Positions 1 to 14,002 of a stretch of DNA of 44,031 bases are shown one piece after another. Every line of letters begins with the position of its first letter. Within the stretch, counting starts at the first letter, position 1. The notes under the pieces are model-generated. The model did not search any database. It was not told the origin of the DNA and worked only from the letters and a program-made list of their open reading frames with translations. The DNA comes from Saccoglossus kowalevskii. Taxonomy: Eukaryota > Hemichordata > Enteropneusta > Harrimaniidae. Where the stretch lies: contig NW_003149767.1 of assembly GCF_000003605.2 (NCBI RefSeq), positions 513,155 to 557,185 of the forward strand. The letters are read 5' to 3'. The position numbers and the translations under genes were made by a program.

Positions 1-696
1 TACATAGTTGTTTCTAAGCAAGTTACCATCCTACCATACAGAGTAGCTTAATGGGAGTTGACCATCTTACCATACCAAGTAGTTTATGAGAAGTTGACAA
101 TCTCAGAGTGTATGGGTGTACCACTGTATTGATGATAGCAACAGATACAGATGATACCAGTTATATTCCAGTAACTTGCTTAATTTGTCTATCCCTGTCT
201 GCTCGAATGCTGGAACATCATATGCAGACTTCATTGTGAATCACCATGATACAATCCGGAAACTGGTATCAATCTGTTTGTCACACAACTGACTAACATT
301 GTATGTGATGTAATTGCAGACAAACAAATATACAACTACAGGAACTTCTCCAGCCAAAACAATGTGCAAAACATACTAATTAAGGTACTAGAAATAGTGA
401 GATAAGACGACATAATGTGACATTGAACAGAACAGATATCAAAAGATTGCCTAGATGCACGTCGAGAAATCAGCATTCAGCAGGGATCCAAAGATTCACT
501 TCAACACAGACTGAAAAACAATTTGTCCAACACGATATGAGAAGTTGCTACGCAGAGCAGTAGACATAATTTGAAAGCAACTGAATGCCCAATCGTTGGC
601 AGCTGTGAAATATTTATTATCTCATGTGAAAACGTATTTCGAACCGATAAGACCTGATATTTCTTATGATATAATTTCTGAAAGGAACAACAAGGC
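1..696. other. Gene-free AT-rich flank
   Basis: No open frame, RNA gene or clear repeat was recognised. The start contains two loosely similar copies of an ACCATCTTACCATAC motif (around 25-40 and 61-78). Confidence 0.5.
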
Positions 697-1219
697 TGTC
701 ACACGCAACGTAATATTACCGTAATTGGTATAGTACAGTGTGATGGTTCAAATACCAAAATGGCACAAAGACTTCCCTGGCGGCGATGATAACATGCGAA
801 CACAGAGCCAACAAATGAGGTTTCAACTGGTACTGGTATTATTATACTCTGCAAACATCAAGTACAATAACGCGGTAAAACTCCACTACTCCAATAACTA
901 GATACTTAAACTCCAATACAATACAATACAATTCAACGAGATCTCCGATCTGAACTCAGTGCTGAACAACTCCCCTATACATACACACACTGTCTATAAA
1001 TAGACCATTACATCAGCATACATAATGAGTCTAGCATTTACTATAAATTTCTAGAATGTTCCATTACCTTCTATTGCCTCCTACAGTGTTCTATTACCTA
1101 TTCAACCAGTTTCTAAAAAAAAATCTAGAATATTCCACCCAGACACAGTACGGTTCTAGAACATTCTCAGTGACATGGAAGTGGTAAATAAGTCGTATGC
1201 GACAAAGGCAATCGCGCCA
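697..1219 (-). mobile_element. LTR-like repeat copy 1 (probable solo LTR)
   Basis: This block is the reverse complement of 33975-34481, with about 15 substitutions plus several small indels by eye over roughly 500 bp. Read on the minus strand it runs from a TG near 1219 to GTGTGACA at 697, giving the TG...CA ends typical of LTRs. Inside are a TATA-like region and heat-shock-element-like arrays. It has an extra ATTGT/GTATT expansion, a 6-base and a 7-base insertion relative to copy 2. No 5-bp target duplication is visible and no internal retroelement genes flank it, so a solo LTR fits best. Exact inner boundary uncertain. Confidence 0.6.
1048..1167 (-). promoter_or_regulatory. Three heat-shock-element-like arrays in LTR copy 1
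   Basis: The arrays of copy 2 are retained here: 1153-1167 (three perfect nGAAn units on the minus strand; copy 2 has only two perfect here), 1122-1136 (two perfect plus a partial) and 1048-1062 (three perfect). Retention in both copies, with one array better in this copy, suggests that three full arrays were ancestral or close to it. Confidence 0.55.
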
Positions 1220-4200
1220 GATTGAGCAAAACGTAAATACAGCGCCAAAACATTTGAAAGAATATCTGCACTATCGTACTATTCTGTGATACATAGATAG
1301 AGCGAAAGTACAAAATAACCTTGCAGTTTGAAGTCGGCTGGCAACTAGAATAGTCCATTTAAATTGAAGTTGAGTTAGCATCTGAGTTTGAAGACTTTTG
1401 AATTGTACAAGTTAATAGTTTTTGACATGCATTTACCGAGAAACACTAAATGAATACCGGCATAATTCACATCATTGTTATGCCAATGTGTGATGCGTGT
1501 AGTTATGAAGACAAGATGATCTGTAGTGCAATTAATTTGTAATTGTGTTGAATTATGTAATCTAGTAAACACAGATGACATGATAGTAGTACTGTACAAC
1601 GGGTTCTATATTTAAGCCTAATACGTAAAAATACTTGAACTTACTTGTATGTACTTTTGTTTGAATTTTAAATGCATAAACGTGAAGATTATCACAATAG
1701 ATATATATTTTTTTAAACTATTTAAATTTATTGTCACTATTTTTTCAACATTTCGTTTATTTTTTAGAATTCAGAATCCACGGGCTAACTATTATTAACT
1801 TTTTGTAATAAACATTTTTCTTTTTTTTTTTTAATTTTCACAATTCTCCCCCTAAAGTTTCTAATGATCAGCCTATAATAATGAAAATACAAGTTTGGAA
1901 ATTAATACAATTTCTGCCATTCGCTTTCGAAAAAAAAAATATTTCACACTAGTACATAGTATTGTTGCTTCGCTACGCATTACAATTGCTTCACATATGG
2001 TAAATAAAAATAATTATCTAATAGTGTCTTGTAATTTATGCTCATAATACATATATTGGGATTTTAGACCAATATCGTAACTCTTAATATTAACCGACAG
2101 ACAATTTGTATGATTTCAAAGTATAGAATAAATTCTTATTAAATGAATTGTTGTTAGGTTATGCATGCCAGATTTTCAGAGTAAGATTGAAATAAATGTA
2201 TAATAAATGGATTTCTATTGATTTCCCCGTTAGTCAGGAAAGCCAGAATAAAGAACCATGTTTAAAATGCGTTTTTATAGTTTATGCTTGATTTAGATCC
2301 TGTTTAAAACGCGTTTATATCCACTGACACTTTTAACAAAATTATTGTCCCCAAATTAGTGCATTTTAAATACGTTTGAAGGGCATTTTACGTTTTTAAT
2401 GGATTGTAAATGCATTTTCAACATGTTTCAATTTCGAACCGACTGACTGATTGAGATATTGCTTTTATCGTTTTAATACTATTAACACATTACAAATACC
2501 GTAACGGATATAGCTCATAAATACATGATTAATTGTCGCGCTCGAAAATGTGGGAGGAAAATACTGCCTTAGTTTATGTAGTTATCGGAAATTAAATTAC
2601 CGCAATGCGCCTGATTATCCAAAGGCATTTTAACGAGTGCTGCAGAGATGAGAGTCCACATGTTTAATTTATTATCTTGTCTTTAAATAGTCGTTATTTA
2701 TAGTTATATAATATTATTTATTTTCTCGTGTACACTTTTCCCAGTAAAATAGAATATCACTGGCATAGGATGAATTATTTGTTATGTCGTTTTTTATTAC
2801 AGATATACGAGATCAAAAAAAAAAACGATGATCAGCTAAGATACGGCAACTGAGGTCATCAGTCATTGAAAGGCAGTTCATTCGAACCATTCTCTTGAAC
2901 ACCCTCTTTTAATTGTCATTTTCTAAAACCGCCACCCAAAAACCTCAATACTATACGACACAATAATCATACAAGTACGTGGAGAAAACAATTCCAATGT
3001 CCGCGAATCCGGATTTGCTTAGCTGTTTTGAAATGATTAAACGATTTTATTCATTGAAACTTAAGTATAGAAAAATAATTACGTGATGGATGGAAAAAGA
3101 CAAGGTTTATTAAAACATACTGTGCGAGTATCAATTCAATACCTTGCTAATTAAAGATACGAATGTGGCAATAATATATGTATGTTAATACATGTGCATA
3201 ACAGAGTATCTGTAGAACATTATTTTGATTGGTCAGTAAACAGCTATAGAGTTGGGTTTGTTGTGATGGCATGAGACATTGATTCCCAATTTTTAGTTTG
3301 TATTTTGTATCCATGAAGGAAATCGGAAGATACAAATGCATTGCATAAATTATATTGCATCACAAAATTATCCCCACTTGCATTTTCCGAATTTGTATTT
3401 ATGTGTTTAGGGGACATACATATAATAGAATACCACAGACAATTAAACACCCTTGAAATCATGAAGTATTTACTAAAGTGCTACTCAAAGTGTCAGTTAA
3501 TCAAGGTCTTTTCTGAGGTATATATATATATATATATGACACATTTTAATACATGACAGTCACGTATTAACAGTATCATACCTGCAACCATACGAAAAAA
3601 TAGCATAATGCTACCGACCGCAAGGCATATGCAGAGATGTTGAGATCGGGCCTCCAAAACGTCTTCCGGCGTCTTTTTTGTCCACACCGGCAGTCCAAGT
3701 AGGACACAACTTACCAATGTATTGTATGTAACATGTCCAGTCAAATAATCTTAAATAAGCTAATGTGACGAAATCCTACCGGCAATGTTATAATGAATTT
3801 CGGAATTAGAATTTGATGTTTTGTCAATAAGCTATTTTACTCCTACGCTGCAACGCTACAAGCACAAATCAAGCAACAACTGTATCAAAGTATAAAACAT
3901 GCCTGACTACACTGTACAGTTATATTTACAGTACAATAACTTGATCCAAATGAATTACAAGCTACATAGCTGACCGAAGAGTGCACAAATTGCATGTACT
4001 ATAAGAGTGACAACTAGGTTAGTTGGTTTCGTGGTTTCCAGAATCACACATTTTCTATATAATACTTACTTTCTATGTATATTTTTTGTTTCGATAACAC
4101 ATACTCCCGGTCTTCAAGTACAGTGTGAGGCAAGCGATTCACATAGCCATGTAAACTAGTTTAAAATACAAAATGGGACAACCCCAACTCTAAATATACT

Positions 4201-6535
4201 GTCTAATATGTGATGGTATTTTTACGTTAGTGAATTAGCTGTGATATAAGCAATTCCCGAGACAATGTGGCATTTCAATAATATTGCTCTGAGTACCAAG
4301 TGGTCGATCTCTTGCTTATATTGACTAAACGACTTAGCCTTGCAGTTTTATCAATCCTTTATTTCGTAGTCATTAGTAACAATTTGTATCATTTGGATAA
4401 TCGTTTGATCACCGTATTTCAATAATGATCTCTAACCGTGCACATCTGAACCCATACCCAATTAGATTACAATATCGTTAGTTTGCTTATTTGATGTCAG
4501 GGATGGAAAGACTTATCCAATGCCATACACACGTTTGAAAAGAATTCTGCCTGGCAGCTAACATTGTGATGATTACCATCTACATTTATCATCGATTTCA
4601 TATTTTTTCAAAAAAACTGCAAAGTGCAACATGCCTATATTTTTTAGCAAGTCATATTTTTGGCGACTGAAAAATCTAAATCAAAGGAAAGCTGAATTTG
4701 AAATTCAACAAGATCTTGTCCTTGCCTTACAGATCTAAGTTATACTTTCCTGAAATTAAAGTAACAAAGCATATCAAAATAAATGAAAGTCGATTTTATT
4801 TAGGCACTTAGGCGATATTGTGAAACAAGTGATCCAGACTTCAATCATCATTCTGTGAGACTTGTATGAACTGCTCCGCGATCTCCTGCTTTCAGCGGTG
4901 CCATCCAGAATAACAGTGTTTCTCTGCAAGCAAGACTTCTGTATCTCTTCGTTGTTGTGTTGCAGAAGCCATTGACTGTCAACAATTCCCACATCCTGAA
5001 ACTCTGAGTTATGCACAGTTCCCTAGATAAAACCCCCTTTTTGTGAATTTTTATTATTCTGTGTTCTGTTTCTTTTGTTTTGTAATGATTTTGAGAAGTA
5101 TTCAAGCCAAGAGTTTTAACTTGATATTTTGTGTGTGTATATATATTGTATTTCCAGTGCTATTGTCTTGTCTACTCCATTCTAGCAGTAAAAAAAAACC
5201 TGTCCAGTATGAGTTCTGTGGGTATAAGCAGGCCTTACACTGTGACAGACAGTTTACTCTTGCTCAACGTGTTGACCACTAACCCTATAATAAGTTAGAA
5301 TAATTAGTTCGACGTTTTAAAACTTGTCATAGCCATATACGTATCCTTGGTTGGTTATATGCATTATATGTACAGTCACTTTTAACATGTACTATGTTTA
5401 ATCACTTTGTTGTTCAATTTAGTGCTACTAAGAAATTGTTTGCTTTCAATAGGAATATAGATGGCCAATTACAATTTCTGTGAATGTGTTCAGGAGAAGA
5501 AGATGAATTAGTTGTCAGCTTTACCAAGTGAACATGCATGGTACTGTCATCTGGGGACCTTGGAATTAGCATATTGCCTCTGCTATGGATACAAATTTAA
5601 TGTCCACTTAACACCTATGTACACATAGACAAATAAATACACGGGTAATATGTTGAATATTAAATGAGCTTTTGCGTTTTATTACGACGTATTGCGCAAT
5701 TATTGATTTGAATGTCACCATTTATTTTATTTTTTTTCAATAATAAATAAATAAATAACAACCATCATATTTTTAAAAAGAAATTACGTAATAATATCCA
5801 AAGTAAACATTTCATACTCCTTGTTATGCAATGATTTATGCAATGGCATCGACAAATAGTGAATTATTGAATAATAAAATAAGTGTTTTGAAATCTGATA
5901 TTCTTGATGTAAATTATATTTAATAAATACTTCTCATTATGGTAATGTGTATTTGTGCAAAATATCTAGAGGTTTTGACCCTTTGAAGCCACAATCACGC
6001 CCACATGATTACTCAAATATATGAGTGGTGAGGTATTAATGTATTGAAGCTGTTCAAACCAGACAGACATGAATTGAATATAATAGATAATTCGTGTTAA
6101 CGCATTCAAAATAACTAGAAGTTGCAAGCAATGATTTCCTTGATAACATTACGAAAATGTTCATTTCTGGCGTATGTATTGTCAATGGCAACAAAAACCA
6201 ACTTCGGCAAGATGATTTTGCCTTAGAAATAAAGAAACACAGGAAATTAACGAACCGTAACGAGCTCATTTAATATGCTTACTACCCAGTGCGCGTATAT
6301 ATGTCCTATTGTGAATTCTTTTAATGATTCTCTTTTGTGGTTATTATACGTGATTATGCGTTCTTATGTTTACCCATTCGTTTAATGATGGTCGATGATG
6401 ATTTTCTAAAATGCTAATAAGTAGAGCGAGTATTCGAAACTATTTTGAATAGTTTCTCAGAACAACGCAGATACATATTTGTTATCTCCAATAGTCTAAG
6501 AAGGATACATAAATTATACTATTATATTCTACCAT
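1220..6535. other. Long gene-free AT-rich stretch
   Basis: Open frames here are short and without recognisable domains. It holds poly-T/poly-A runs (for example near 1818-1832), a (TA)n run at 3519-3537, and a cluster of TTTAAAA(T/C)GCGTTT-like words between 2261 and 2398. A segment around 4840-5660 is slightly GC-richer and ends in AAATAAATA near 5630; it could be an untranslated exon, but nothing identifies a gene. Confidence 0.4.
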
Positions 6536-7171
6536 ATGGCAGACATATGTTGCTGTGGTGATGAAGTAGTACTTTCAAAAACAAAGTTATTGCTCCCCGG
6601 TATACGTTGCAGAGGCGATAAGTCGACAGGTGATGCGGTGATTTATCCGTTTTTGGTATTCAATGCAAGAACGTTGGCTTTTCAAATTAGAGATAATCTT
6701 GACAACGACTTTCATGCAGCTATGTGTATTGCCATGCATGTCTAATGTAGCATGATGATCAATAAGCGTTGCTTTCATTCCCTGGCATACGTGAATATCA
6801 AAGTTTGCCCACGCAAAGAGTACAAGGACTATCGTATCATGGATTTATTACTGTGAGAGTGAATACCACGATTACATAGATTATATGGCCTAAATTATAG
6901 CATCAGCAGTAAAAATTACAATAGCAGCTTTATCACAGGCAATTGGAACGGTGACGTCTATACATGCATCGGTCGGTAACCTTCTGTTTGTACTATTGCA
7001 GAGTTTATATCCAGTTGTACTATGGGCTTTGGATAAGACAGTAATGCGCATAGCGTTACATATGCAAGTGACGCTTAGAGCACCACTCCAGGGTTTGATC
7101 ATTGCGTTTTGTCTCGTGCTGTAAGTAATGTCACTCAAGCAATCAACATATACCTTTGAATCACCATCCAT
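6536..7171. other. ORF-dense, CpG-richer block of unknown nature
   Basis: Several frames stay open on both strands: plus 6536-6745, minus 6587-6778, minus 6890-7171 (93 codons from an ATG) and a plus frame, without a start codon, to a stop near 7110 that encodes a hydrophobic stretch. CpG is visibly more frequent than in the flanks. The block could be an eroded transposon coding region or an isolated exon. I recognise no domain and cannot choose the strand. Confidence 0.2.
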
Positions 7172-10100
7172 TGTCGATTTTTACCTCGTTCAACATTCTT
7201 CTGTCACTTTTATTAATTAAATTGACATAGTGGCAGTGAACAATTATCCGGGTAACATGTTTAAAACTGTAACTGATACTTATATACGTGAAATAGTAAT
7301 TATTATTATTTTGCTAATCGAACATACAAATGTGAAACGACAGACACAGTTTCCGATGACGTTATTTTGTTGTCAGGTATGCCTCCAAGAACTGTTTTTA
7401 ATAACAGGAAACCGACTTAGTTTCAGATTAGAATAAACGAATTACATGACTATGGCCAGAAAGCATTCAACCTGTGGCTACATTTGACAAGCCGAGAAAC
7501 GAATATACCCTTAATCTAACGTGAACGTTTTGCGCTGGGATCATACTCGTACTACTGAATGTGGAGGGTGGAATAAAAGGGACTTGAGGCTAACCGCCAC
7601 ACTGCATTTTGGGAAAATGTAGCCAATCTGCTCATCTACCCATTACTTTTGGCGTTAGAACCCAGCAAGATATGTGTGTATGCCAAATATTTTGATTTGA
7701 ATCATGCTTACTTAATAACTAGTTAGTATTGGCATTGCAACCGTGTGAAGCCTTGGGCTTTATTCACCAAAATTATTCACATAAATGAAAAATTGGTTTC
7801 TAGTGTGCCACATTTCTAGCATTGCATTATGTCATTTTTTTTAAAAGTTACTCTGCAAACAATCATCACAAACAGTAAAGATTTATATTTGGCAATAAAC
7901 CCTGCCAATAACTATAATACACCAAACAAAAGTCCCATTAGTGATTTTTAGAGCAAAATTCGGGAGATTAGGACATTCATCACATGAATAAAATGACTGA
8001 AAAAGGATATAGCATATATAGATCATCTTATTACAAGGGGAAGGGTCACAAATTAAAAACGAAAAATTGTCAGTAGCAATTTGTTGCACAATACATCTCG
8101 TCACAATGTACATCTACAGCTGCGTGCATTTTGAAATGATTGGCAAAAAAAGACTTTAAGAAACCGATTAATTTGGATTATTACTTCGTAAAATGAAGCC
8201 TGAGTGGAGATCATCGACGTCAGTGTAATGTATGATGTCAATCAATGATAATTCTTTATTGGCTATATCCTCTGTTGGCCCATGCTCTGTTCGTTTCATA
8301 TTTCAGCTAGGTATGGTACACTACGTTATATACAGTAGATAGAGCAATGTGTTTTAAAACAAAAAAGTAGTTTCCTTATTATAATTTCAACATAGAATGA
8401 AAGTACAATACCTAATATATATAATTATTATTATATATTTATAATATTATAGAATATAAATCACAAAAGCAAATAATACGCATTGGTAAACGTCAGAAAT
8501 GCTTACGGTACATTTTCCATTATCAATGCAATATACACTACAAAGCATTTTAGGTGAAACGGTAGAAGTGTTCAACAGACAATAATGGCACTTATTTGTG
8601 AATTTGCTTCCATCAACTCATCTGGTCAATATCATAAACAGTTATTACAAAAATAAAAACAAAAACAAACAAAAACAAAACATGAACAACAAATTATTTA
8701 CATTTTCTTAATTTTTAAAACACATTTAATAAATAACGCTCAGAACACATTTCACCACGCTATATCCCTCACCAAATGCATTGAATGCATCAAAACTATG
8801 CGATAGAAACGAAATAGTAATAAGTCAGATTAAGCTAGTGTGAACTACAAACACAGTCGATCTGTCGTATTCGGCGTTTCTAAATTTAGGAGTAAAACTA
8901 TACTTCACATTGTATTTTTCTGGAATTTTGATAATCCAGACAGATTGTTGAGTTGACCTTTGAGGAAACATTCCTGAAATTATTCAGTGCTACAACAGTT
9001 CTGGTATATCACGTGTTGTAATCTCAACATATGTACGTTTCCAGTATATTAACAAATAAGTGTATATTTCACATTTCTTCAACGTGGTAGGAAGATTAGT
9101 TCTGCTTTTCTAATTACCGTTGTTCTAAGCTTTTATGTACTCTTATCCTGCACTTCAAACAACAAACTAAAGTAAAGTATTGTTAATGAGTGTACCATAT
9201 GCTCAAGTGAGGTCAAAATCGTTATTTTGTGTGCTTGTATTCGACCTTGTTGGACTAACGTAACTGGCTATATTTACTCTCTTTCTCTCTCATGTAGCGC
9301 CGAATCTGAAATATGATTGTCTGACGTAATATACTGTACTCTCTCTCTAGCAGCCATATTCATCACACCTAAATACAAAATCTGTGACACTTTTTTGTAT
9401 ATTATTTATTTTGTACTAATCTATATTCGTGGAATTTCTCATGTTATATGACTGTAGTGGAAAAAAGAAAAAATAGAATACACACATATTTGTTTGAAAT
9501 CTTATGAAATATGATATTTTGTCTTTATGTCCCTAATTATTTGTATTACAACGATAAATGAAGACAGGATTAGAATAGTAATATAATAATATGTAATGGG
9601 ATATAGTGTATTAATATTATTTGAAGAAACAAAAACAGTTTTATTTGTCATGCGGACTTCAACTCACGAGTTTGTGAATTGCCTACGAGTTTGCGCTCTT
9701 TGGTACACAAACAATATATGCATATATTCTAATACAGCTATATCATTGATGGTTTTAAAATCAATAAAAAAATGTAATTTCCATGACAAATTACGGGCAC
9801 TGGGCTTCCGTGTACGAGTTGATTGATTAAGTTTGTGTCTGTTTTGGTTTAAGGTGGCAACTATTTGAATATTTGTAATTACGCAACAGATTGCCAAGCC
9901 GATTCTGATTTTGTTCATAAACATGCCCGCGTAAACTAAACTTTGAGATAAATACAGATGGATTTCGAAATATTTTACTGGTGATACAGGCCAACTTATT
10001 ACCAAACGTTATCTATTTCATTGTCGATTGTAGCAAGATTTTGCTCGTACTTACCGCTTTCCCGTTTTCTAAGCACGGACTCATATTTTTTTAACTGGCT

Positions 10101-13100
10101 AATACGACTATAGTCAATAGTTTGACATATAAATTAAGTCTATGTGGCCGATTTTTATTGTTGTTGAACGTCTGGTAGTATTCGATCTCTGGACCTACAT
10201 CCATTCAACAACGACTATGCTACCTCGGTTGAACAATATTATGAATTATTCATGATTCAAGTGTCCACGATTACGTTTTCAGGTTTTCAATTTAAACAAT
10301 TATATATTAAGCGTGATTTTGTATATTTTGCACACATATTTTAGAACAAATAACCGCCAGACAATAAATGAAATCATAATCACATGGAACCGAATTTGCA
10401 AACATCAAACAAACATGGCCTTGAGCCGAACAGGGATTTGAACAATCAAGTTGCTATATAAGTCGGTAGTGGCTCTGCAATTTATATTTTGTCAATCTAG
10501 GTGCTTGTCACTTCTAGTGAACATAATTCTCCCAGAGAGCTATAGTAACTGGATATGCTACTGACCATGAATACTGAGATTTATATGATCGTCCGTGACA
10601 GATATTTGGTTTGCGATGATAAGTCCTCGTTCATCGCACGCTGTTTGGAGCCGCCTGCTTATAGTGGCAAATCGCTTTGTCGAGAATGTGAATTTTTCGA
10701 TACGTGTTTCAATGTAATATCTGTGTAATTTACACTATTCATATTATCAGACAGATTAAAACTTCCAATCTTGTCGAGTACATTAACCCGGAAATTAAAA
10801 CAGCATAATGACTCATACCAGTATTGCAATTGGATGCCGCGGGATTCAAAAAACTCATACTCGGTTGGTAGGCTTCTGTTACATTGTACATTGAATCGAT
10901 CCAAAAATACACACCGTTAGTAATCACAGCTAGACAGTTTTATTACTAGGCAATAGGGCCCCTATGTTCATGGCTTCCATTTTTAATTACAATTGCTTAC
11001 AACTCTGTTAAATATCCAGGCGTGACAAACGAATATGGTCTCCATCAATCACTGCAAGCGATAGACGGATTGCGTAGTTTCTAAGTCTCGAATCTGAAGG
11101 GTAAATACAAATGCTTACTAAAGTATATTTATAAACAAAATACGCATTTATCATTCCGTAGGATATACACCTATACCGCTGTTGGCGATATCGATACATA
11201 TCTCAAGGAACAAACATTGTGGGAAAGCAACACGTACGCGAATCTCACTCCGATAAAACTATGAATTAGTTCCCTGAAGTCGGTTATTTAAATAACTGTC
11301 ACAGAGAGAATTGCTGCGTAGCATTTAAACGACATTCGTTCTCACACAGGCAGTTGTTAGTAGATAAAGTGAGAAGCAAATGAAGACGGTACACTGGAAA
11401 CTCTAATCATAGATCGCGTGCTGGCCCCACGTGCAGTAATTGTATACGCGTCGATGAGTTATAACAATCTTTTTATGACGATCTTACCTTTCAACCTTTG
11501 AACGCCAAAGTAAAGTGTTGTCAACATTTACAAAACTAACCTACATATCTACAAATAATGATAAAGACCTTTAGCCAATTTGGCGCGAGACAAGAAGACA
11601 ATATAGCCTACGACCCATATATGGTTTGGTGACATGTGCTATACACAACGATTTGTGTAAGAAGAATTCTAGTATAATAATTTTCTGTTAAAATAACGAT
11701 GAAACATTTTTTGTTTCTGCGATCACGAGTAGAGTGAGGGTTCCTGTTCGTTTTTTCGAGTTTCTAAAAAAAATGATATTATCCATAATAACAAGCGCCT
11801 CATGTACTAGTATTTATTATGGGAGACGAGCGATCATTTTTAATAAAAGATTATATAGCTTAGAAAAATGTTGTGATTGAAGCAACTTAGTGAAAACAAT
11901 GGGAAAAAGCAGCCCCGTTGTTTGGAAATAGAAGTGAAACATCCTTACTTATCATTCCAATTTATTTTCTGAATGAGTGATTCTTTCTTTTTTTCTACTT
12001 TAGTGTTGTTATATTCTATTTTAGGAGTAAATATAACACGCCATGTAGAACTTAATAACGTGCGATATATGTGAATATAAAATAAAACCATTGCATAATA
12101 CGTGATAATGTTGATGGCAGACTGCGATAAAAATATATCATAATACACACATGGATGATGGTGCATGCTTCAACAGTAAACACTTCATACGCTTAATGAA
12201 GCACGTGTAATGGGAAACTGTGTACAAATGAAGCAGTCACTGATTGGAACACTTTACACTAAGTACGTTCTAAAGTCTGACTATGTAAATTTTTTTTATG
12301 ATGTATTTCAACGCATACTTTATTATCGAAAAGTACACACACGTTCATCAGGAGACGAGAACAACGTACAACAACGTACCTTGAAGACAAAGCAAAATTA
12401 GACGCATTTGAGTACACGCCCTCAACGACTAAAACTAATGTATGGCTGAGGTAAATTCAAATAATATTTAAAGGGCGTTTATATGGTTATTTAGGGATTT
12501 GTATAGTAACACATTTACACACGTATATGCTGGTCTAATATGGGTTCTATAAACACCGTGCATTGCCATTAATAATCAATAAGTGCATATTTAGGTTGGA
12601 ATAACATGCCACATGTGATACAGCAATGTATTGCCGTGATAGTATTAACCTTGAAACAGTTACTGATGAAAAATTGTTGAATACAAAAATTACATCTGTC
12701 AACAGTCTGCCACATCTTCGCAACCTCAGCATAACATTCTCTTCTACCTACGGGGTATATATTCCAGAACTGCAGACTATTAAGAGAGACATTGTCTTTT
12801 TTGTCAAAATATAAAACTATAATGTAAGATACGTATATATGTGTATCGGTTTGTACTTGTGAGCTGTTTTGTCAAAACGAGATAAAATAACCAACGAAGA
12901 TACAGATTTTTAAAAAATCACATAAAATAGCAGGAAATTAAGATATGTATAATTATTATTTACATTAACAGTGCATCAAAGCTGTAAACAGCGGTGTAGT
13001 TCTTTAGCAAATTTCATAAATCCAAACTATACATACATTGTAACATTCTAAAAAGGTAATGTCACGGGTTACGTGTTGCAATATGTTCTTGACACTCTAG

Positions 13101-13839
13101 CGACAAATTAAAAAAAATATATCCTTATTTATGACACCAAAGTAGCCACAAGGTGAAAGAAAATTTGTTTAGAAACAGCAGAATCACACACTTTAAAACC
13201 GGCGTCTCGAATTTCATCCAAATATTGTTTCCAGTGATCGGCATAGTAGTTAAGTACATAAGTGTTAACAATTCGTTTTATTTTTAACATAAGTCTCTAA
13301 TAAAAGTTTGAAATATTATAACTGATAATAATTTGAGTAATATTAAGATATAACAGTAATATAGTTTTTGATAAAGTAAACATTAGCTCACAAACATAGA
13401 GAACCAGGGATGATCAGAATTTTGTTTGTACCCAGTTGATTATTCAATGTTGCAGTATATCGATATGATACCGCAGCAATATGTGTTGGTTTTTAGTACG
13501 TGATGTCCGTCAATTTTAACATTGGCACTAAGTTATTCATATTCTTCCGGTTTTTATACGTGAAAAATGCCTTTAGCCCTAAATATTATATATCATATTT
13601 TATACAGAATCCTTGTAGAATGCTTCACATTTCGTATATCAATGCAATTTTAATACAATGTCTTAAGGTTGCGTTGCACTTTTCTCATAATAGCAAAAAA
13701 CGTACTTGTTCTTGAGTGAAAATTTCAAAATGCTATTGTGAGTAGAACACTTTATAAACTAGGTTTAAATTATTGAAAACAAACACATGTGCCATGCTCT
13801 TACTTTAACTGCTTAATTTGCATAAATCTTGCTTAATTA
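7172..13839. other. Gene-free AT-rich stretch
   Basis: No gene recognised. Short open frames look like chance. Low-complexity features: TA/TAT-rich sequence at 8413-8460, an A/C-rich AAAAAC run at 8648-8682, and CT-rich runs at 9279-9292 and 9339-9349. Confidence 0.4.
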
Positions 13840-14002
13840 GTGTTGAACCTAACAGTAGTATGCAAATCATGTTTCGGGAAGACCAGTTTCGTTTCCTGTG
13901 TACTTCTTTCCCCGTGGAGCTACCTCAATGATTTCAAGAACGCCGTTCGTACGCAACACATCAGCTATTTTATATCCCGAGATTTATTTATTATATACAA
14001 CA

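Noticed and set aside
4774-5282. Overlapping frames on both strands as a small gene
   Set aside because: No domain, no consistent strand and low-complexity stretches; at best untranslated sequence.
10430-10500. Possible minus-strand tRNA (TTCAAATCCCTGTTCGGCTC looks like a tRNA 3' end)
   Set aside because: The T stem does not pair (GATTG against CCCTG), there is no A box, and the acceptor arms do not match; at most a chance B-box-like word.
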